From positions 1-36,639 of the IMG/VR virus record IMGVR_UViG_3300032331_000283: 36,639 bases of DNA; one strand, given 5' to 3'. Shown here in pieces: positions 33,078 through 36,639 of this stretch (position 1 is the stretch's first letter; each line of letters opens with the position of its first letter). The stretch is from a virus. The translations under genes were made by a program, and so were the position numbers. Below the pieces are notes generated by a model. The model saw nothing but the letters and a program-made list of their open reading frames with translations, was not told the origin of the DNA and searched no databases.

Positions 33078-34598
33078 ATGGCCGATCTATTTGGATTTTC
33101 AATCACAAGAAAAAAACGAGAACAAGACCCTAAACAAAGTTTTAGTATACCTACTGCTGATGATGGTGCAACTACCGTCTCTGCTGTTGGTGGTGCTTTT
33201 GGACAATTTTTAGATTTAGAGGGTACGGCTAAAAACGAAGCAGATTTAGTAAGACGTTATAGAGAAATTTCATTACATCCAGAATGTGATTCAGCTGTAG
33301 ATGATATCGTTAGTGAAGCTATTGTTGTAAATGAAACTAAAGATTCTGTACACGTAGATTTAACTAACTTAGCATTTGGATCTGAAGTAAGAAGAAAAAT
33401 AGAAGAAGAATTTAAAAACGTATTACTTTTATTGGATTTTAATACAAAAGGACACGACATATTTAGAAGATGGTATGTAGATGGTCGTATGTATTATCAA
33501 AAAGTTATTGATAGAGAAAATCCTAGAAATGGTATTGTAGAATTAAAATACATTGATCCTAGAAAAATTAAAAAAGTAAGAGAAGTTAAAAGAGCACGAG
33601 GAGCAAACTTAGATATAACTACTGAATTTGAAGAATATTACATATATAATGAAAGAGGTGTTTCAGGCGGAACTTCAAGTTCTGGTATTAGAATATCTGC
33701 TGATGCAATTGCTTATTCTAATTCGGGATTAATAGATCAAAATAGAAATCAAATATTATCATATTTACATAAAGCAATTAAATCAGTTAATCAATTAAGA
33801 ATGATTGAAGATGCTATGGTAATTTATCGTATCGCCAGAGCTCCAGAAAGAAGAATATTTTATATAGATGTAGGCAATCTTCCTAAACTTAAAGCTGAAC
33901 AATATTTAAGAGATGTTATGGCAAGATATAGAAATAAACTTGTTTATGACGCAACTACTGGTGAGATTAGAGATGATCGTAATTACATGAACATGTTGGA
34001 AGATTATTGGTTACCTCGTAGAGAAGGCGGTAGAGGAACAGAGATCACTACATTACCAGGCGGCCAAAATTTAGGAGAAATTGCTGATATAGAATATTTC
34101 CAAAAGAAATTATATCGTTCTCTTAACGTTCCAGTTAGTAGATTAGAAGCATCTTCTGGATTTAATATGGGTAGAGCTGCTGAAATTAGTAGAGATGAAG
34201 TTAAATTTACTAAATTTGTAGGTAGATTAAGAAAGAAATTTACTGAATTGTTTAGTGATATATTACGTACTCAATTAATATTAAAAGGTATTATTGCTGA
34301 TGAAGATTGGTCAACAATTGCTAGTACTTTAAATTATGACTTTTTAACGGATGGTCATTTTGCTGAATTAAAAGAAAGTGAAATGATGAAGGATAGAATA
34401 GCTTTATTACAAAGTATGGAAAGTTATATAGGCAAATATTTTTCAAATAATTATATACGTAAGAATATTTTAAAACAATCAGATAGAGATATTGAAGATA
34501 TTGATGCTCAAATTGGAGAAGAAGGTTCTGATAAAGACCTTTTAGATACTCAACCTGATGTTAAACCTAGTGTTAAAAAATCTAAACCTTTAGTATAA
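33078..34598 (+). CDS. 20: Portal vertex protein gp20
   Basis: T4 gp20-type portal, the dodecamer at the head vertex through which DNA enters and the nucleus of prohead assembly. Typical segments: LVRRYREISLHPECDSAVDD, DFNTKGHDIFRRWYVDGRMY, LKYIDPRKIKKVREVK, IYRIARAPERRIFYIDVGNL, TTLPGGQNLGEIADIEYFQK and RAAEISRDEVKFTKFVGRLR. At 506 residues it matches the family (T4: 524). This is the g20 gene widely used as a diversity marker of marine T4-like phages. The C-terminus is charged. Confidence 0.96.
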   Translation: MADLFGFSITRKKREQDPKQSFSIPTADDGATTVSAVGGAFGQFLDLEGTAKNEADLVRRYREISLHPECDSAVDDIVSEAIVVNETKDSVHVDLTNLAFGSEVRRKIEEEFKNVLLLLDFNTKGHDIFRRWYVDGRMYYQKVIDRENPRNGIVELKYIDPRKIKKVREVKRARGANLDITTEFEEYYIYNERGVSGGTSSSGIRISADAIAYSNSGLIDQNRNQILSYLHKAIKSVNQLRMIEDAMVIYRIARAPERRIFYIDVGNLPKLKAEQYLRDVMARYRNKLVYDATTGEIRDDRNYMNMLEDYWLPRREGGRGTEITTLPGGQNLGEIADIEYFQKKLYRSLNVPVSRLEASSGFNMGRAAEISRDEVKFTKFVGRLRKKFTELFSDILRTQLILKGIIADEDWSTIASTLNYDFLTDGHFAELKESEMMKDRIALLQSMESYIGKYFSNNYIRKNILKQSDRDIEDIDAQIGEEGSDKDLLDTQPDVKPSVKKSKPLV

Positions 34599-34603
34599 AA
34601 ACA

Positions 34604-34611
34604 TATAAATA
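34604..34611 (+). promoter_or_regulatory. T4-type late promoter core TATAAATA before the gp67-like gene
   Basis: Exact TATAAATA five bases after the gp20 stop codon and 18 bases before the ATG at 34630, with GAGGA as ribosome site. Confidence 0.74.
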
Positions 34612-34629
34612 GTAGAAAGTGAGGAAATT

Positions 34630-34863
34630 ATGAGTGAACAAGTTAAAAATTTTATTGACAAATTGTCATTAGGACAAGCGGCTGAAGCTGGTGAGGCTTT
34701 TAAAGACGCTTTAAGAGATAAAGTAGGTGATGCTTTAGAAGCTAAAAGAAAAGAATTAGCTGGTGTGTTGTTTCAAGCACAACCACATAGTGATGCTAAA
34801 CCTGAAGTTTTATCTCCTGCACCTAGAACGGAACCTGTTGTTGATGAAAAACAAAGTCAGTAG
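34630..34863 (+). CDS. 67: gp67-like prohead core protein
   Basis: A 77-residue protein directly after the portal gene, where T4 has gene 67. The N-terminal segment SEQVKNFIDKLSLGQAAEAG, EAFKDALRDKVGDALEAKRK is a helix with the FKDALRDKVxxALxAKRKE pattern typical of the gp67-type prohead core protein in marine T4-like phages. The second half is Pro/Ala/Glu-rich (PEVLSPAPRTEPVVDE) and may be cut by the gp21 protease. It acts inside the scaffold before maturation. Its end overlaps the start of the next gene by 20 bases. Confidence 0.72.
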   Translation: MSEQVKNFIDKLSLGQAAEAGEAFKDALRDKVGDALEAKRKELAGVLFQAQPHSDAKPEVLSPAPRTEPVVDEKQSQ

Positions 34864-35092
34864 TTTAGTAAAAAAGAATAGAGTTTCAGATTCAAAGTCT
34901 TATGAAGAATTATCACCTCTTTTAAAAGAGACTGTTAAGGATCTCATTAAAAATATAGATAATGGACAAAAAGATATTATAAAAAGATTTGAAAATTCGG
35001 TGGAAAAAGTTTGTAAATCACACAATGTAAATCAACATGATTTGTATTGTTATTTTGAAAAAGAAATAAACGAACAATTAGGAGTAAAATAA
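34844..35092 (+). CDS. Small helical protein after gp67, possible prohead core or assembly protein
   Basis: I place the start at ATG 34844 (82 residues, MKNKVSSLVKKNRVSDSKSY), overlapping the gp67-like gene by 20 bases; an upstream ATG at 34763 would overlap by 101 bases and gives a Cys/His/Leu-rich extension that reads like out-of-frame sequence. The protein is charged and mostly helical (ELSPLLKETVKDLIKNIDNG, KDIIKRFENSVEKVCKSHNV). T4 has gene 68, another prohead core protein, at the matching place, but I cannot show homology. It is followed by the small surface-type protein gene after one base. Confidence 0.6.
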   Translation: MKNKVSSLVKKNRVSDSKSYEELSPLLKETVKDLIKNIDNGQKDIIKRFENSVEKVCKSHNVNQHDLYCYFEKEINEQLGVK

Positions 35093-35093
35093 A

Positions 35094-35345
35094 ATGGCAA
35101 CATATATTGCTAAAGGCGCATTGGTAACTAATCCAAGTGATAATGATATAGGATCAGCACAATTTGTTTATTGTGTGGCAACATCAACTGCACAAACTGT
35201 TATAGTAAAAGACGTTGATACTAATACATTAGGAGAAATTTATTTAGCATTAGCTGGTGATTCAGTTTGTGTTGAAAAAGCACCATCAGACACTATAACA
35301 TTATCTGCTGGTAAAGTTAGTGCTGTAGGTTCACCTAGAAGTTAA
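35094..35345 (+). CDS. Small beta protein, possible capsid or virion decoration
   Basis: An 83-residue protein with an AGGAG ribosome site. The pattern is IAKGALVTNPSDNDIGSAQF, VYCVATSTAQTVIVKDVDTN, LGEIYLALAGDSVCVEKAPS, ending in AVGSPRS. It is a compact beta-type domain of small virion proteins. The next gene encodes the same domain with a long insert: both end in VGSPRS and share FVxCxATS, LGELYL and EKxPSD. Position between prohead core and protease genes suggests a head or neck surface protein, but a fibre-associated role is possible. Confidence 0.6.
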   Translation: MATYIAKGALVTNPSDNDIGSAQFVYCVATSTAQTVIVKDVDTNTLGEIYLALAGDSVCVEKAPSDTITLSAGKVSAVGSPRS

Positions 35346-35362
35346 TATAAAGAATATACAAA

Positions 35363-36184
35363 ATGTCAAACACATCAACTTTTATATCAAAAGGTGTTGC
35401 AAGTAATTTGACAATAGCAAGTGGGGACACTCTCACAAAAAATGTCAATCCACCACATTCTAATACTGAGATTGTCTCTCCTTACTCGGCTATTTGGAGT
35501 TTGAATTATTCAGGTGCTTTGGGAGCAACAGACAGTGTTTCATACAAACTGTATGTAACATCTTTGGGAATAGGATCTGCTTTCACACTGACCAGTCATC
35601 AAACAGGTGATTATGCAGTAACAGCAGGCAACTTCTTGTATGATGAATATGGAACCAGTATTGGCATCATCAAGGGCAACACTACAATAGACAATTATAT
35701 GGCAAAAGCCGCAGCAGTTTGTGGTTCATTGTCCAATAGTATAATAACTGCTGCAACATACAAAGGAACGTGGAACGCTTTTACCGATACTCCCGAGCTT
35801 ACTGATGGTGTTGGCATCTTGGGAGATGCTTATGATGTAACCACTTCTGGAACCAGCGGAGCCTATCCTGAATACGTTGAACAAGACTGGCGCATCTATG
35901 ATGGTTCTGTTTGGCAAAGAGTTGATAAAACAAACACAACAGAATGGACCATAAACCCTACAAGTATATCAGGTGTAAATGTTGATAGAGCTCGTTTTGT
36001 ACATTGTACAGCAACATCAAACACAACTACAATACGTGTAATAAATGAAAGTAATGAAATTTTAGGAGAATTGTATTTACATAGTATTGGAGATTCGATA
36101 ACTATTGAAAAATCTCCAAGCGATTATGTTGTACTTGTAAGTGGTGGTGTAAAAGCACATGCCGTTGGATCACCGAGAAGTTAA
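35363..36184 (+). CDS. Paralogue of the small beta protein carrying a foreign-looking insert domain
   Basis: A 273-residue protein. Its first 15 residues (NTSTFISKGVASNL) and its last 70 (ARFVHCTATSNTTTIRVINE, LGELYLHSIGDSITIEKSPS, ending VGSPRS) correspond to the start and body of the 83-residue neighbour. Between them lies an insert of about 185 residues. Its second half has the phage adhesin module pattern YKGTWNAFTDTPELTDGVGI ... GDAYDVT ... WRIYDGSVWQRVDK, seen in many tail fibre-type proteins. The insert DNA (about 35405-35965) is clearly richer in G+C (29 of 60 bases at 35761-35820) and uses codons such as CTC, GAG, GGC and ACC that neighbours avoid. A recombination-derived surface domain is likely. 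Confidence 0.65.
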   Translation: MSNTSTFISKGVASNLTIASGDTLTKNVNPPHSNTEIVSPYSAIWSLNYSGALGATDSVSYKLYVTSLGIGSAFTLTSHQTGDYAVTAGNFLYDEYGTSIGIIKGNTTIDNYMAKAAAVCGSLSNSIITAATYKGTWNAFTDTPELTDGVGILGDAYDVTTSGTSGAYPEYVEQDWRIYDGSVWQRVDKTNTTEWTINPTSISGVNVDRARFVHCTATSNTTTIRVINESNEILGELYLHSIGDSITIEKSPSDYVVLVSGGVKAHAVGSPRS

Positions 36185-36190
36185 TATTTG

Positions 36191-36198
36191 TATAAATA
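36191..36198 (+). promoter_or_regulatory. T4-type late promoter core TATAAATA before gp21
   Basis: Exact TATAAATA six bases after the preceding stop codon and 21 bases before the gp21 ATG, with a GAGGG ribosome site between. Confidence 0.74.
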
Positions 36199-36219
36199 GT
36201 AAGTAACTAAGAGGGAAAA

Positions 36220-36639
36220 ATGAGACTAATTAGAGAAGAAATAAACGACGCTCAATACATTATAGAAGAAGTTGACGGTGGTAAGAAAAACTATTCAATT
36301 AAAGGTATCTTTTTACAAGGAGATATTAAAAACCGTAACGGTAGAGTGTATCCAACCAACGTACTTCATAAAGAAGTTACTAGATACAATAAAGAATTTA
36401 TCAATAAAAATAGAGCATTCGGCGAACTAGGTCATCCAGAAGGACCAACTGTTAATTTAGAGAGAGTATCTCATATGATTAAGAAGTTGTATCCAGAAGG
36501 AAAAAACTATATCGGTGAAGCAAAAATTATGGATACTCCATACGGTAAGATCGTAAAAAATCTTATTGATGAGGGTGCTAAACTTGGTGTTTCATCAAGA
36601 GGTATGGGTTCCTTAGTACAAAAAAATGGCCATCACTAT
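36220..36639 (+). CDS. 21: Prohead core protease gp21 (3' end outside window)
   Basis: T4 gp21-type prohead protease, a serine protease that cuts scaffold and capsid proteins before DNA packaging. The 140 residues present show the typical start (MRLIREEINDAQYIIEEVDG), GIFLQGDIKNRNGRVYPTNV, the AFGELGHPEG motif with candidate catalytic His72, and LGVSSRGMGSL with candidate nucleophile Ser125/Ser126. The frame is open to the last base, so the C-terminal part lies outside. GAGGG precedes the ATG. The place after portal and core genes is as in T4. Confidence 0.93.
   Translation, partial: MRLIREEINDAQYIIEEVDGGKKNYSIKGIFLQGDIKNRNGRVYPTNVLHKEVTRYNKEFINKNRAFGELGHPEGPTVNLERVSHMIKKLYPEGKNYIGEAKIMDTPYGKIVKNLIDEGAKLGVSSRGMGSLVQKNGHHY

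Noticed and set aside
34763-35092. Longer 109-residue version of the gene after gp67
   Set aside because: The extra 27 residues overlap the gp67-like gene by 101 bases and read as Cys/His/Leu-rich out-of-frame sequence; ATG 34844 gives a cleaner start.
1-36639. tRNA genes, insertion sequences or integrase
   Set aside because: I looked for cloverleaf-like spacers in the gaps and for transposase or integrase motifs and saw none; all gaps are shorter than 130 bases and are explained by promoters and ribosome sites.

Overview
The window is a 36.6 kb, AT-rich segment of a T4-like myovirus genome, in the virion-structure region. It carries, nearly in T4 late-gene logic, a baseplate block (gp8 and a giant DUF4815-type protein), the neck and tail-completion genes (gp13, gp14, gp15), the terminase (gp16, gp17), the sheath and tube (gp18, gp19), the portal (gp20), a gp67-like prohead core protein and the prohead protease (gp21, cut by the window end). 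The sequence style (low GC, GYTGSQG collagen-like fibres, DUF4815 protein, gp20 of the marine type) points to a marine T4-like phage of a low-GC host such as SAR11 or a picocyanobacterium. The host is an inference.

Layout: 1-10163 baseplate and first fibre genes (+); 10160-13401 two large glycosyltransferase genes on the opposite strand; 13499-22010 a domain-shuffled array of fibre/adhesin genes, most with collagen-like Gly-X-Y stalks; 22062-25541 a four-gene stretch with a Cys-rich-tailed virion-type protein, an unknown protein, a complete radical SAM-SPASM peptide-modifying enzyme and a 2OG-Fe(II) oxygenase; 25603-36639 the conserved neck, packaging, tail, portal and prohead genes, with two small paralogous surface-type proteins between the gp67 region and gp21.

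Regulation: at least nine exact TATAAATA boxes, the T4-type late promoter core, sit just upstream of genes. One lies in a perfect 12-bp palindrome that presents the box to both strands between the glycosyltransferases and the first collagen-like gene. One strong intrinsic terminator lies between gp19 and gp20.

The most interesting reading is that the variable part of this window is a system for building and chemically modifying adhesion fibres: collagen-like proteins with hundreds of Thr/Ser/Lys-rich triplets next to two-domain glycosyltransferases, and a Cys-rich C-terminal tail next to a SPASM enzyme and an oxygenase. The domain calls are well supported; the enzyme-substrate pairings are inference from position.
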